Positions 25,801-40,800 of a stretch of 64,000 bases of DNA are shown here, one piece after another. A program made the translations under genes and the position numbers. Below the pieces are notes generated by a model. That model had not been told where the DNA came from. It worked only from the letters and a program-made list of their open reading frames with translations, and ran no database searches. Position 1 is the stretch's first letter. Every line of letters begins with the position of its first letter. This DNA is from Echinococcus granulosus (taxonomy: Eukaryota; Platyhelminthes; Cestoda; Cyclophyllidea; Taeniidae): assembly GCF_000524195.1 (NCBI RefSeq), contig NW_020170407.1:662883-726882 (forward strand), written 5' to 3'.

Positions 25801-28800
25801 ACTTTACAGTCTTTTCGTGCCAGCTACTAATTTGACTACCAAGATTACTGTTTCTCACGATTTTAGAAACCCATCCTTTATCGCCGCTACGAGGGACTCC
25901 CTAGTACTTGCTCTCCGCTCCTGGTCAGGCAAGTGTTTGTACTACTCTTGGGTCTCTGGGCTTAAAATATTTGATTTTCCCGATGCTAGGTTTGACGCTT
26001 TTTTCGTGAACATAGGCTTCTAATTAATTTTAGCCAACGTAGCAGTACAGACAGTCCACGTAAGACTAGCAAATGATCTTCAAAGCGACTATTAGATTGT
26101 CTTTGATCTTGGATTGAATGCTCCTTCAATTGTCATACAGTTTCCGCTTATTTCGTCAGTTTGGTACGTATTCCCTTATTCTTCTTGACTTACTGTAGGC
26201 CTGTTTTATTTTCTCCGCGAGGGAAGACCATGTCTGCATGCCCTGACTCAATCTCTTCTTCTTGGCTCCTCAAAAATTCGAGTGAGCATGTTTCATTTAC
26301 CCATTTATTTGAAGGAAACTCGACCTTTTTATTGCAATCCACTTCTTCCAGTTCTTTGATTTTTTGAGCTGTCCTCAAGGGAATTTTAAGTCCTCTGTTT
26401 GATATTCATTTTGTGATATCAGTCGATTCGAGATTTGTTTGACAAAATGGGATATCGTCCGATGTCATATCAAGTCACTACTGCGTTTACTGCGAGAATC
26501 TTCACTCATCTTGGTCATTATTAAATGTATCGCGAATATTCGCTCCTAGATACTGCAAATACATATTGTGGACTATCCTGTTGACATTTTTGTTGACACC
26601 ATTGCTGATGCAAATTAGTGATCCAAGGAATTTATGGCGTTCAAAAAAGTATTTTAAATGTTGCCACCATGTATGGTGGGCTTTGACTTGATATGTTCAT
26701 TCCTGCCCCACTCATCACTCTTCAGGCGCTTGGTTCCTGGTCTGTTTTTTGTCACAGGTGTAAACTCGTTTTATCAGCCAATTTGAACTGCGTTTTAAGG
26801 GCGTTGGATTTTGAAAAGTTAATTTACTGTCACACTGACATTTACTTTACGAAAAACTTAAACACTTAGAGAACCACTGAGTAGATTTGTCGACACCCAG
26901 AATACTTTTTTTACATTTTCGTTGCAATACTTCGATGATATCGGTGTATTGCTTGTATGTATTAAAAGAAATTTGCGGACTGATAAAGGCATGGTTTTAC
27001 TGACCACCAAAGCATTATTAGCCCTACGGCGCATCGTAAACCGTAAAAATTAATTATTTCCATAGAATGTCACTGCCCAAATTTCCACATCCATGGTTCC
27101 AGCTCCCACTATACTTTGCTTATATTTTTTTCAGGCTTTGGTGCTCAATGTGTTATACAACCTCTTTCCTGGTGTTCCCGCCCTCATCCGTACCAATCCA
27201 GCTGACGATACAGCCAACGCAATAGCGGGTGATCTTTCCTCGGCCCTTTACACAGGCCTTCCCTATCCTCTGGCTTCCCATCACCCAGGCAGAAGGCAGC
27301 AACAGTCGCCCTTTCCCTATCTGGATGGCGATTTCGTCGTAGAAGAGGGCCTCCGTCTCTTCCCTCTCGTCCAATCTGCAGGCACAGACGTCCTGGAGGC
27401 TCACTCTGCCCTCCTTTTATGCTGTTTTGCCCAAGCTGGCCTCTTTGAGGTAGGAATGTGTCGGAATATTATTGATAATATGATTAAAACGACTGCTTTT
27501 GTACTCATTTGTCACTTTTCTAAGATTCTGGGTATTAATCACTCTCGAACATCGATCCGACACTTTTAGATTACCTTTTACAGCTGTTTGCCGGGATTGC
27601 CTCTAATCTCAGGCGACGCTGCTTGAGTACCAGCGTTTTGAGTGGTGGGTCAGGTTTTTTACAACATTTTAAAGGAGTGCTGCAGCACTATTGTCGTTGC
27701 TTACGGTAAATACACTATCTTGTCATTTCAAATGTGTTTATTTTGAATGACCAGTTACTGAATGTCGTGTCAATCCCAGAAAAAATACTGCAGCAATATT
27801 CCATTTCTGCCCCATACCGATTGGGACATTATATTTTAGGAGTTGTCTTCTGGGCGTTTTTGTAAAAGATCTTTGGTAGCCAGCAATCAACTGGCAAAAA
27901 TTTTGGTTAAAATTTTATTGGAATGATTGTAGTTAAGCACTTTATTTACTCCTGAAAAAGCTATATAGCGTTTTTGAAGGGCCAAAATTGTGTACCTTAT
28001 GGTTAATCGATGTAGAAGCAGAAAGTCGGCAGGTTGGAAAATCGTGTATTACGTAATACGGTTACTTTTTTCATGCTTGTGTGCTAACATAACTACTAAA
28101 TATTTCGGGGTCATTAGTCCTCTACTTTTCCCTAGATTAAAATAGGAGTTGCTATTTTCTCAAGCATAGCTGAGTAACCATCTCCTAAATGGTTTAATGT
28201 TAACAAAGGGCTCCGAAAATATGACAATTCCATATTAAATTTTAGTCAAAATTAATTTCTGTGTTCAAATGTGAGGAGTAGTTTCAGGATTGTAGTCTAC
28301 TCCAAAACAATCCTATTTTCCTCTAGGCACTGATTTCTGCTGTGGATGACGCCTCACTCTACGTATCAGCTGCCGCGGGTCAACTGTTAGGCATTCTTTC
28401 ATTTCGGGTGGGTTTGCCCTGGTATTCCATACGATTTTCTGACTGTCCTCCTTCCGCTTCTCCTCTTCCTCTTCAATTCAATACCATCCCCATTTCACTT
28501 AATTCAGGCTAATTCTCAACTCCACCCGAACTCCCTGTGTATGGAGCGTCTAACGAGTATTCCCCTCTTGCGAGACAAGTTCCGTGCTGTGGACTTCCTG
28601 GAAAGAGTGCATCAGATTTTGATGGAGCGTCATCACGCTGGCGCACGTCCGGTTCTCTCCGCACCGCTCATTTCGCCCTTCCTGGAGTGCCTCTCGCGGC
28701 AACAGCGAAGCCCATCCACTCCCTTACCGCCGTCGGTGCCCACCTCTGCCGGTAGTAAAAGCGCAGACATCGGTCCCGTCTCACTAATGCAAAAGGCATC

Positions 28801-31800
28801 TGTCGGTGCCGTAACAACCTCTCCATCTTCTCGAAGTGTGTCTGCTTCTCAGGTGGTCCGGAGCTCTCTTTTTCTCGTGCGCTTTTGACGATTCTTCGCT
28901 CTTACATCTATATCATTGAGTTGTCATCGCTTTTGGTCCGTTTGGCACTAATTCTGTGACGATTCGTTGGGGGCACCTGAGCTTAGAAATAAATATGGGT
29001 CCATTTTAATTGAGTCTCATCTATTTATCTTATTCTTTCCTCACTGGAACTCTAGAATCAGAGTTGCCTTTGAAGACGTTCTGAAACACGGAAGCACGCA
29101 GGGCTCTATGCCGCCAGCGTTGAATTGGTTTCTTGGAAAACTCGAAAGTCCTACGTGACGAGATAAAATTAAATCAAATATCGTTGTGCTAAGGAACACT
29201 GCACTTTTAATATAACACATTATGCTGTGTAGTAGATGTGAAACAGTCCATGAATGATTCAAGACATGCAATTATAAGCCATGAACCGCACTGTTTTGCC
29301 ACCATCTTCACGGCAGCCTTTGTGTATCTATTTGCAGCAATGAAACCTGAAGGCTGAGAGAAAGATGGTGAAATTGCATTTGAGAATTCTTTCATGACAC
29401 GGCGCCTAGAAGATGTAGTGGCGGCCAGTTTTTGAAAAATCTGGTGAACAATGTACCGTTGTCAGTAGTTTGGACAGCAGTGGTTAGCCTGCTTGATCAC
29501 AGGCTCTTTCTCCAACATTTCCATTCGATGAATTACAGTAGATTCCGTCAGCCGTAATCGAGTAACTAGTGATCCCAACGAGTAGCGCCTTCCAATTTTT
29601 ACTACCAACAAATTTGATATTAATGCTAAAGATTTCACTCATTTTTTTCGGTGCACTTTGTGTTTATACTGTACACCACTTGCAGCGGTAGCGGAATTTC
29701 TAGGGCAAGCGGTTTCACATTCAAACTTCTGACGATTTCCTGAACGTAGATGAAACCACTATATGAATAAAGGTGGATTATCAGTGTTTCAATAACATCT
29801 TTATCCAGATAAATAAAGTGCGCCGATAATTTCGACACTAACATTGAGCCTTCTTTTGGTAGCCTGTTTATACTCTCCGAGAGGTGATAAAGTCGGAAAA
29901 TGTCTTTTCCCATTTCTTGTTAATCGTATTTACTTCTCAGCTTGCAGAAATTTGTGCGAATCGAAAGAGATGCAGCACTGACCACTTAGTCTTATGATAT
30001 TTGCCTTATGTAAACATTCACTTATGAACTCCATGGTCAAGCACTATCCCGCAAGACCAGTGGGAGGCTCCCGTCTTCTTCACTTGCTTTCAGTACACCT
30101 CTTTCAAAATAGATCTACTAGATCATTTTAGGGAGTAGCGGAAGTGCTATCAAAAGATATCCACCGTTCGTTTTTTGGCAATGTTCAATCTTTTTTCCGT
30201 CGAGTAAAGAACCGTGATGCCTTCAAAACTCACCCAAGATGGCGCTCTAACCTCGGTAATGCTCTTTGAATTGTGAAAAAAATCTATTGGTTTACCTTGC
30301 AAATATAGCACCGTCTGGAAATATAAAGCACTTGGTCTTGCAGAATTTTGAGTACTATTTCTTTTAGAGCAGCCCCGGTCGACGGTACTCTCGGGAAATC
30401 CGTATTTACTTGCTGTTTCGCTTATTACAATGGTATTTTCCCCATATTGATCGAAAGGTGCTCGTCCGCAACCCATCATTACTTTGTGGAATGGCTTGCC
30501 AAAACAGACAGTCATCTAGCTGTGCGGGGCTGTAGATTCAAGTAATTGACAGCACTATTGATTGTTAGGAACTCAAATTCATAGGATTTTTCGTCAAAAC
30601 TTACCACAGATTCCTGTGTAAAAAAATATTAACATCATCAACACTAACTGTGGAGTAGTCCGCGTTAAAAAATTGATAGTGGCAGAATAGATTATCTGGT
30701 ACACTGCATAACTTCTTTCTTGATAGCTTTAAAGCCGAAAAAGAAATTTTCAACTGCTTCTTACTTTCCAAAAGTGCTGCGTGCTACTTTTGTTACTAAT
30801 AGCATACTAAGTAACAGAAATTGAAAACCGAGATTCTTGTTCTCATGATCAAAAAACTGGACTTTATACTATTTGTAAAAACTGTATCCAATTGTCTTGG
30901 TGCAATTCGACCCGATTTGTAAATGGATTCGGCTCTCTAACTCTGTTTTCTGCCACCAGTTTGTTAGTCTACTTTTATAATTTTAGTAAAATGTTTTCTG
31001 TTGCCCCTTGCTCAGTACACTGACGGTCTCCTCGAGGCGGTGATCGTCGCCAGTGGTGTCTGCGCCTCATCCTCCATAGCTAACACCATCACAGTCCAGT
31101 CCCTTGCTGGGTGCTCCATGGCGGCCACTTCGATGCTGGGAAAGAGTGCCTTCCTCACTCATGTTCCTATTTCCCATCCCCCCATTCCCGGTGTCCCCAG
31201 CACAACTCTCATTCTCTCCTCTCCCTATGAGTGGGATTGGGACGTTCTCGCTTCCTGGGCTCGCAAACTCTCTTCTTCTGCTGGTCTTTTCTCCTGGAAG
31301 GATCAAAACAGTCAGATGTGAGCTCTTCGTCCTATCTCTTTGTATTGTAACTCACTCCACTATGACTACTATATCCCTCTCTGCGTGTAACAGCTTCCTG
31401 ACACGCCTGATCGACTTCATCACACCCAATTTAGAGGTACTCTCTTTGTCATTGGAAGTGGCGTACCCCACCGGGACGTCGCCACTCTACCCGCTCCTTT
31501 TGAAGCCCATGAACAGCCAAGAAGACGTCTTTCCCCTATCACCGGCCTACCTGCGCCTGTTAGGTCAACGGGGTGTTATTGGCAGCTCTGCTTCTTCCTC
31601 GAACTCGAGAGTCATTCCCAGCCTCTCCTGGACAAGTTGTAATTGGCCTCAGACCTGGGCTGCTGCTACTCTACTTTCTGGTTTGCTGCCCCATCTATCG
31701 CTCTATCAGCCCGTGTGTTTGTGACGATTTTCGCACTATTGCCATTGTCTTAGGTGCTCAGTACCTATATTCTGCTTTTTTGCTTATATTTAGGCTTTCT

Positions 31801-34800
31801 CTGGTTTCTTTGGCCTCCCTTTTTTATTTTTGCGTGGAGTTTACGATTTTCGCTGTTTTATTGCTAGATGTTCGATGAACTCTTAGATCCGGTTCGTTTT
31901 GTCAGTCATCACTCAGTACAGACTTTAGTAATTGGCTCTTGTTGGCATGCTTTCATCTTGATGGTAACTTGTTCATCCCTGTCCGTTGCAAATAAGAGCT
32001 CGGGGGATTAATAATTCTCGAAATTTTTTTTAAATTCAGTTCTTGCGAATTTATTTGAACGGTTCTGTCGACCCCGACGACATTTGGTCGAGCCAGCTTT
32101 CTTGCAGGAGAGCTGACCTACTTATCAATGAAATCGACTACGTTGGGATAATTCCATTTTTCTTTCTGCCCACCGTCTCATCCAATCTGTTGTAATGGAT
32201 GTTCCTTGACATTTATCAATGAGCAAGCTGTCATAGTGCCTTTGCAGTGCTGGGCTACCTAATGGACGGTATTATTGTTTCGGTTTTGTACTGGGCTTTG
32301 CAACATCATCCCCTAACTATCGTCTCCAACATTTACAACTTTTAAAGGTGCCTATAATTTTTGACCTCCAAAAACTACCCTGTACTTTCGGTAACTACAT
32401 CAGCCAATCGGTAACCAATGCTATAGCCTTGCTGTTTGGTACTTACACTCGATATTCACTTTCCTTCATTCTCAACAAAACTATAACAAGTGAACGATTG
32501 ATTGCAGTGTATAGCTCGAGTCCTCCACGCAGTTGTTACCAAAGTGCTCGTGTCCAAGAATAGATTATTTACAAATGTAAGGGTAGGTTAGTGGTGTATT
32601 AACAGAAATCGCATTAGTAGGGCCCCATGACATCGCAACGATGATTGAAGTCATAGAGACCCAAATGTTTGCATAGTTAAACAGACAACATCGACGACCA
32701 CAGTTCTGCCCCAGTACAACCGCAGTTTCGATCCATTTCTCATTAATTTTCGCGTACTAATTCCCGTTCGAAAAGACGCGTCACCACTGTCTCTACTGCG
32801 ATGGGGCAGTTGGTGCTAGGGCTTAGGTATTTGTATCTGTAATTTTTAACCTGGCATTTCTTATTGCTTTGTCGACTCCTAACTTACCTTTGGTGTCATT
32901 GGGGTCTCACTTTGGTATCCCTATAACTACTGTCTCAATTTTTCTTTAGTGTCGACTTCTGGTTTGGTCTAGTTAGGCGCATTGCTTGAGTCGGTATTTT
33001 GGTATCGCCTAAATGAGCTAGCAAATCGTAGCTAACGTTTTGGATTTAGTCGAAAGTTTGAATTTGAAATGCTGGGTGAATTGCTCCCACTTTGTAGTAT
33101 CTCAAATTTTTCCAATTAGTAATTTTGTTAACAATCGTTGATATGTTCCCAGTTCGTTTGGTGACTTATTTCAAAGTTTCTATAATTCTGATGGAAAGGC
33201 GTTAGTTGAATAAGTAATAACTTACTTCGGTCTGTGGTCAGTGTGTATTCTATCTTTCTGCACATGGTGGTACTACGCCAGTTAAACAATGTGTATGCCA
33301 ATAGTTCCCGATTCTTGCTTCGCCAACGATTGGGAATACTTCCGCCGTTTGGGTGCTGTGTTAACTAAACCTTTGATATTGCATTTTGTTTCAACTCGAA
33401 ATTTTGCTCTCTTTGTTGAGTGGCCTCATCTCTTAGGGTCAAGCGGAACCATACTCCGTAATTTTGTTTAGTTTACAGCCCATTAATTTTTTGATGAGTA
33501 TCCGCCTTTAAAACTATAGTATTATTTCACCAATTGTGAAAGTGAAAATGTGAACTTGTTTTTCTTTTGTGTGTGGAGTTATTACCTATTTACTTCATTC
33601 ATATTTGAAGACTTGGTAAAAACGATTTCTCTTGGAAGTGAAGTCTTCATCCCTTTTGTGAGATAGTGTTATGTAATTGGTTTTCCTACTTGCATTTAAG
33701 GCTATTGTCTTTTTCATCATAGTAGAGTTATCAATATGTTATATCGGCACGCTGATTCACCTGTTCTACTTTTTGACTGTCGCAGGACAGCTTCCCGGGC
33801 GCACAGTTGCGTCGTTTCCTCATTTCTTTGCGCAGCTGCCTACTGGCAGCAATCACACCGAGCGCGTCTTCCATGACCTGCGCTCACCTCCTCTTCCAAC
33901 CCAGCCACCTCCGTGAGCACTGCTCCTCCCTCCTCCTCTTTGGTCTCGGCCGTCTGCTATCATGCGAGGCTGGCTCCTCCCTGCTCCACGACATGGAGAT
34001 TCCAGACCTTCTCCTCAGTCTCATTGTCGGTGGCAGCGGTGTTGGCCAGGATCTGTCGGCTCTGAAGCTCCCAAATCTCCTGAAAAATCTCCATAAACAG
34101 CGTCTCCTTTGCGCCAAATTTCTCCTCCCCTCGATGAGCTACACTGGCAGCGGTTTTGGATACAGCCTCCTTGCCACCATCTGCTCTTCCGGTCACACCG
34201 CGCTACGTCTGTTTGCCGTGAAATTCATCCGCCTCCTCCTCCGACTCAACATCCCTTCTACGGCGATTTGGCTTGTCTCCCTACTGCTCAACCTATCCTG
34301 TGATCGAAGTCCTAAGGTGTTTCACGAAGCTATTTCAGTTCTGGAGGTATGTCACCACATAAATCCTCTCCCCTTCTTGAGTCACTCTAATTCTTCTGTT
34401 CGCCTTTTTTTCAGGAGGCATGTCTCAATCCGATGTATCTGCAAGCCCTGCTCGACTACATGCAGACAGATGATAGACATAGTGGCAAGCGGTGCTGCAC
34501 GGCCTTCCCCAGTCCCCTGTTGCGACTCCTATCCATCGGCAGTCTGTCCAGTCAACGCGTTATCGCCTGTCTCCTCGCCAAGTCTGCGTGGATGTTCAAG
34601 GTCGTTTCGACCCCGAAACCGGTCGCCTTACGATCTCCACTCGCAGTGTATCCGGGTGGCGGAATCAATGGCACACTGTTAGAGTGTATTCTACGCGCAT
34701 GGATGGATGTGAGGCGGAGATGGGTTATAATACACCTATTACCGTTCTTTTTTGGTTTTGGAAGTTGATGTCGTTGGTCAGTAATCTCTTAATATTGACT

Positions 34801-37800
34801 AATTTAACAAGAATATATATCTGATTGGTTTATTGTTAATTATTTATTATTTGTGATTTTGGTAAAGTTGTTCGGGAAAAATTGCGTGGTTTATTTGTTT
34901 TTGAAACCAAAATTTCCAATATCAACAAGCCATTAGATCATTGTTTTTTGTGTACAAAAACTGACCGTATCTATTCATTTTTTATCCTGAATGATGAAAT
35001 TCTTGTCTGTTTTTATTCTTCATATCTTAGTACTCTGATTTTTATAAATGGAAAACAGTTGGATTTGTGTTTCTAACATTCGGGTATGCTATCATATCAT
35101 TTGCATTTCTCTTCGGCAGTCACCATCATGCTCCATTGCCCTTGTTACTAAAGTTTGATTCGGGAAATTTTATTGACAATATTTGGTAAAATAACAACAT
35201 GTTGCCCGAGTTATTCTCCTATAGTAAGAATGTAGGCAAGCGTTACTGCACTATCATCAAGCCGAGTTTATTATTTTATGACTAAAGTTTAGACGAATGC
35301 AAATGAGTTCTTTTGGTGCTGCGATTTCTCCGTACAATAAAGTAATATACTAGTGAAACCTTCCCAGGGTTTTGCAATTGATATTTCCTACTTTTTTATC
35401 CATTTTCGTGTTTTGGCTTCCATGCTTACTACTCGATTTACAGTTGAGGCAGTCGTCGGACAAAAAAGTCCAGAAGCAGCTTTACTGTCAACGGTTGGGA
35501 AATTGGTTACATAGGCGGTGCAAACAGCATTGAGGCTGAATTTTGGGCGGTAAATGGGTTCGTTTAAACAGATATCTTACTGCATCGAGGAGATACAATT
35601 TCGATTAGACAGGACAATCTGGGGCCCACCATTTGCCTGGGTGCTTTTAGCCATTGAAATGTGAAGTCTCTTCATGTCTCTGTAATATTTGCCGCTTTAC
35701 TTTTGATTTTCAGTAATCTGGTATTCTCAAAAAATATGGCTGAATTCAAATTACATTTTTTTACAAAAGCTTGCGAGTTATTTAGCTATTTCGTCAATAG
35801 CCTGGATTTTTATATTTTGAAGGAGTATGAGGGATTTTTTGCTGGATTTAATTATTGAGTAGGTTTCCTCTAGTCAGTTTATATGTACTTCTTTGGTTTT
35901 AAGAGGATTTTTTTCTAGCCATCGCTTATTTTTGATAAATCCTCGGTTCAAATTCACCCTGCAAGTCGTCATCACATCTCCAGTTGATGATTTTGTTTTC
36001 GTCAAGGCCCGTTTCCGATAATATAGATATTACAAATTCGAATACGATTTATTGTTTGCTCAGCTTACGATTGTATTTTCTAATAATCACTGCTCCTCTG
36101 TCAGATATACAACGAACAATATGCGGAGAGCATCGAGAGCCGTCTTATGAATAGCTTCCGCCTGCCGTCGTTGCAAAATCACTGTGATTCCACCACCGAG
36201 CTTTGTCCCAGATTCCTCCAGCATTGTCCAGCCTGTAACCACCAACTCAGCAGGGACTACGAGACTGACAAGAGAAGCACTGAAGTTGAAGACGAGTTGG
36301 AGGAGGATCTCTTTCTCGATCATCAAAGCAATCGACTCTTCTTCAGCCACTTGGATGAGGTCGCAGGGGCGGAAGTAGGGCTGGGGACCGAGGAGGAGGA
36401 AAGGGGGAGTAAGGAGGTGACTTTTGACCTCTCACCGGTGGCCGTTCAACTCTTCTATCGGAACAATGGCTCTCTCTTTGTCCCACTACATCTTTTCTAT
36501 TGTCTGGCGCTTCAAGAGACCGGCTTTCGTGTGCTTAGGGACAACGGCTATCTTACGGTATGTCGGTTTCTGCATTCACTGCTCAGCTCTTCAGTTTTTG
36601 CAAAATGTGAGTCACTTACACTCATTTATGCTTCTCAAGGCGTTATTTTGCTGTGTTCGCTTAATCTGTGCTGCGCTTTGTTGTTTATCGATGCTACGCC
36701 CTTGTGACTCCGTGCTTATTTTTACCGCAGATTATTTTTGTATTTATTTACTATCTTATTTTGAGCCTAAATCCGCTATGTATGGATTGAATTTCAACTT
36801 TCAGTTTTATCGTACTTGATGTTTACTCAAAATCATCTGTAAAAACCGTTAGCGCTTTACCCATAGCTGCGTTCTTTTGGATAAGTTTTCTTAATTGACG
36901 GCTTATGGGTTTACATAACGTGTCTCAGTCGATTGAGAATTATAGTAGTGCTGTAGATGGAAATGCAAATTTTTAATACTTTAGCCGTAAAATGAGATAG
37001 TCTTCCATCTAAAATTTGGAGATCCTAACTGATTTTGTTGTCCGGATGACTTTGTTTTCCACCACATCACCTTGTCGAACTTCTTTTTAATGGTATCAGA
37101 TAAGTGGGCAATATGGTGGGAATTTCTAACATCGGTATGTAAACTGTGAGGTATAGAGTTTAAATAACGATCAACAGTTTACCTAGTTTTCTATCTTATT
37201 CCAACCACTGTTCTCCAGTTCTGACTATCGCGTCACGACTTGACATTGTTTGAATGGATTGAGGGCAATAAATAATCTAAATTTGAGTAATCCTCTACCA
37301 TAATCCGGTTTATGCTCTCAAGCATAACTTGCAGGTACTTGTGTATTTTGTTTAATAGGAAAGTTTTTAACCGTTTCATTCTCTATCGTTTACAATAAGG
37401 ATGCTGTTGGTTTTACATATGGGTTAATTTCCTAGCTTTTTGTAAGGCAAAGGCGCACCGGTTTTCCTATTTTTTTTTATAAATGCGGTTGTTTGGTCGA
37501 TCCTAAAGGAATGTTTAGTTTGAACAATTTTTCACTTCATACCTCGGTTTTATTTTTGTCCACTTTATTCTTAAATGTTTCCAACTGCACTCATTCCTTA
37601 GAACCTTGCTGATGCGTTGTCTCGGAGCTGCCATCCAGCTACCGATGACAGTGATGAAAGTCATTGCGCTGCGACACATGTTAAGGCCGCAATTTGGGCC
37701 CTGGCTAGTATTCTCGTCACTCCTTACGGCTCTCGATGGGCACGGGCTCCAGCCGTACTCCAAGATATCTTTTGGCTCATTGCCAACGCCGATTCTCTTT

Positions 37801-40800
37801 CCGTCCGTGGGTAAGTTTGGTCTGTTGTTTTCCCCATCTCAGTTCTTTTGTGGCTTAGAATTTTGGTGACAAAAAACCGTCTAGTTTAAGATGCATCCTT
37901 TGCGTATGCTTTCGATTCCCTTCAATCCGAAGTTTTTAGTACTTAACAGGCTATTTAATGATTTTTTGTCATCCCTATGCAATCGAAATTGTGATGCGAC
38001 ATCACGTTTTCCCACCACCAGGCAGCTACCTTGAAAAAGCACGTGAAAGGTTTCGTGGTTTCAAATTCCAATGGAGGAATGTTCGTGCTTTTCTGTTACC
38101 TCAGCTTCTGAAGCAAATATGCTTGCAAAATTGTTGCTTAGGCGTTTGTTTTACTCTAATGGTTGAGTGGACCTTTATAATCATTTCGAATTCGTCGCTT
38201 TAAAAAGACTTATGCAATCCTTGTCGACTTCAATGAAGGTAGTAAAACACTGGGTCGTTAATTTCGAAATTGATTCTAAAGTCGTGCACCAAAGTGAACG
38301 TTTGTTTAGATCGCTTTTATATGAAATTTTAGAATGTAGCACGAATCTTGCAATGGTCCATTATAAACTTAATTTCTAAAAATTGCGCTGCTTTTCACAA
38401 TCTTCTCAAATCCGTTGAATAAATGGCGCAAATCTCGTTCCATTTAACAAAGTAATCGCCAAGTCCACGGCCTGCTTGGCCATCAACTTGACGTCATAGA
38501 TTGATTTCTATCGTTCCCGTTCTCAGTACATCAGGAATGTGCACTTACTTCTCCACTTCTTTTTCACAAAAATCGATTTGGATTCCTAGTTTATTTATTT
38601 GGATACGTTGGGTGTTTCCTGAGATTGCTAATCGTGAACAGATTTTGAGAACTGTACTGCCTCTCTTCATGAAGATCAATATCATGCCTACTGGCAACCA
38701 TTTTTCTACCCTATTACTTCATGGCCATTTCCATTCGCTTTGAAAATGTGGTGAGGATCGTTTTATCGCTTTTTAAACATTTTTACCAAAACGAATCATG
38801 GGGTTGTTTTAAAAATCTGTTCACTTTACAATATTGAGTTGAGTCAGCGTTGGTAGTGCTTACCCGGTGTCATTACAAAGTGCTTTTGCCTTTTTTCATC
38901 ACAGGATCATCCGACTAGTATTTTACTTTAACAGATTCTGCAAGCATTTCTGCGGACCTGATAAAGTGCTATGGGTCCTTCTATCTCGCATTATAAATAA
39001 CTATTTCGTTTCCAATGCATGGGAATAATACGGCCACTCCTATATTTCTTCATCGCAGAACCGCTTGCTTGCTAATCTAATTGGCTAGATTTCACCATCT
39101 GTTTTAAAGTGCTATGCATGTGTGAGTACGGATCAGGCAAGTTCCCACCTAGAGTAACCCAATAGGCGAAGGCTTCAGAACGGACGTTTTTACTGCTGGC
39201 AGTCTGAGTTTACTGGAAATGCGGAGTGTAGGTGTGCGCCTGCTAACGTGATGGAGCAATGGGATGCACAGATGGCCAGTATTTTCACGTTTTTATATCA
39301 TTTTGAATAGCCTTAATCCTATGGTGAATATTAGTTCATTTAAAATCTTAGATTTATATTGATCAGTCGGCAGAAACTGAACGGGGGAATGGTCTTAAAA
39401 ACTTCCTGTTCTCGGAAAACTATGCTCAAAAGGGAATTTCTAGAACATTGAAACTGGAATATTTTTTTGAATTTACAGACATTCCCAACACAATGGGTTC
39501 CTTTTCCTAGGAAATACAATATGCTTCCTGCAAATGGTCGTTTTGAGAACTGTATTATTGTGTCCCACGATCAAAATAATAACCTAATTCTTGTAATTGT
39601 TCCTCATTACAGAACCGCCTGGTTGGGAGTCTGTTTCGTAGCCTCCTCAGTATGTGGCGGCAGACTTCTGCGTCCATGGATGGTTGGAAGTGGAGAAAGA
39701 GGGGGAATGAATGCAGGGGTGAAGATGGCGACCGAGGACGCTTGGCTGCTGAGCGCAACTGACCGCGATGCGCATATGTGGCCCCTGCTTGAGCGTCGCG
39801 TCCTCTGTCTCAATTCACAGGCCTCTAAGAGAGCGATAGAGGTTAGGCAGGCCCCCTTGGCGTCCCCTAGACCTCCATCAACAAATGAGATCGCTTCTCT
39901 TCACACAGGTGGCCATGGAAGGCCTCAGATGACTTTCAGTGAGTCTTTTCCCTTCCTTTAATAAAGTGCTCTCGGTTTAATCATAAAGTATGGTGGTCTG
40001 GTTAGCATTTCTCACGCTGGTGGAGGATGTATGATATTTGACAAGCTGTATCCCGTAGGTTACGAAAGGTATCGAATAAATTTGAATGCTGGGCTCTATT
40101 CTTGGCTTGAAATATGACCCGATCCTTTGACATTCACTTTTGTTAATAACAAATTGAATACGTACTTTTGTGTTCCTATGATGCCAGGCCAGCTACCTCA
40201 TTTCCTTCGGTTATTTATTGAAATTACCGCCTTTTTATTTAAATATGGATCACTGCATCGCATTCGCATGTGGTCTTTTGGGTTTAGGTTTCTTTGAATC
40301 ATTGTACATCAGCGCCTTTCGTTGTTATGTTTTCTCATTTACCCTTATCTGATCAGAATAACTTTTTTGTTTCTCATAAAACTGGTTTCCTATCAAACAA
40401 ATGACTGTTTAAAGGTGTTTCTAACAAAACACTTCCAGAAGAGCACGGTATTTTTTCAATATCTTATATTTCTAATAAGTGTTTTAAGATTCAAATAACT
40501 CGAAAATAGAAGGGTTATAAAGGTGAAGTGGTGATTTAGGTTTAACCACGTGTTTCGTTAGTAAAACTCATTTATTTGTACATTTTTGAACATTGGAAAA
40601 TTTTTTAGTTCTGGTTTATGGCTCTCGCTGCCTTGATGCATATCGAATTTTTAGCCTTGCAAGTCTGCTGTCGTTTTTGCTGTGTCTTTTGGCACTTTTT
40701 TTATAACTATGCTGAAATTTTCGCAAAATAAAGTGTGATATAATTCATGCAAAGCTTACAACTAAAGTGTAACGAGGAACGTAGCGGGTGAGGTTATTGA

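Noticed and set aside
30150..30515. 121-codon minus-strand ORF in a RICTOR intron
   Set aside because: No family recognised and no supporting signals. A transposon remnant is possible but cannot be supported.
33677..33916. 79-codon plus-strand frame overlapping the RICTOR exon at 33786
   Set aside because: It runs through the intron and acceptor in the wrong frame. The conserved RICTOR frame starts at 33786.
34492..34824. 110-codon frame overlapping the RICTOR exon 34415-34600
   Set aside because: It is a shadow frame. The RICTOR match is in the other frame and joins perfectly to 36105.
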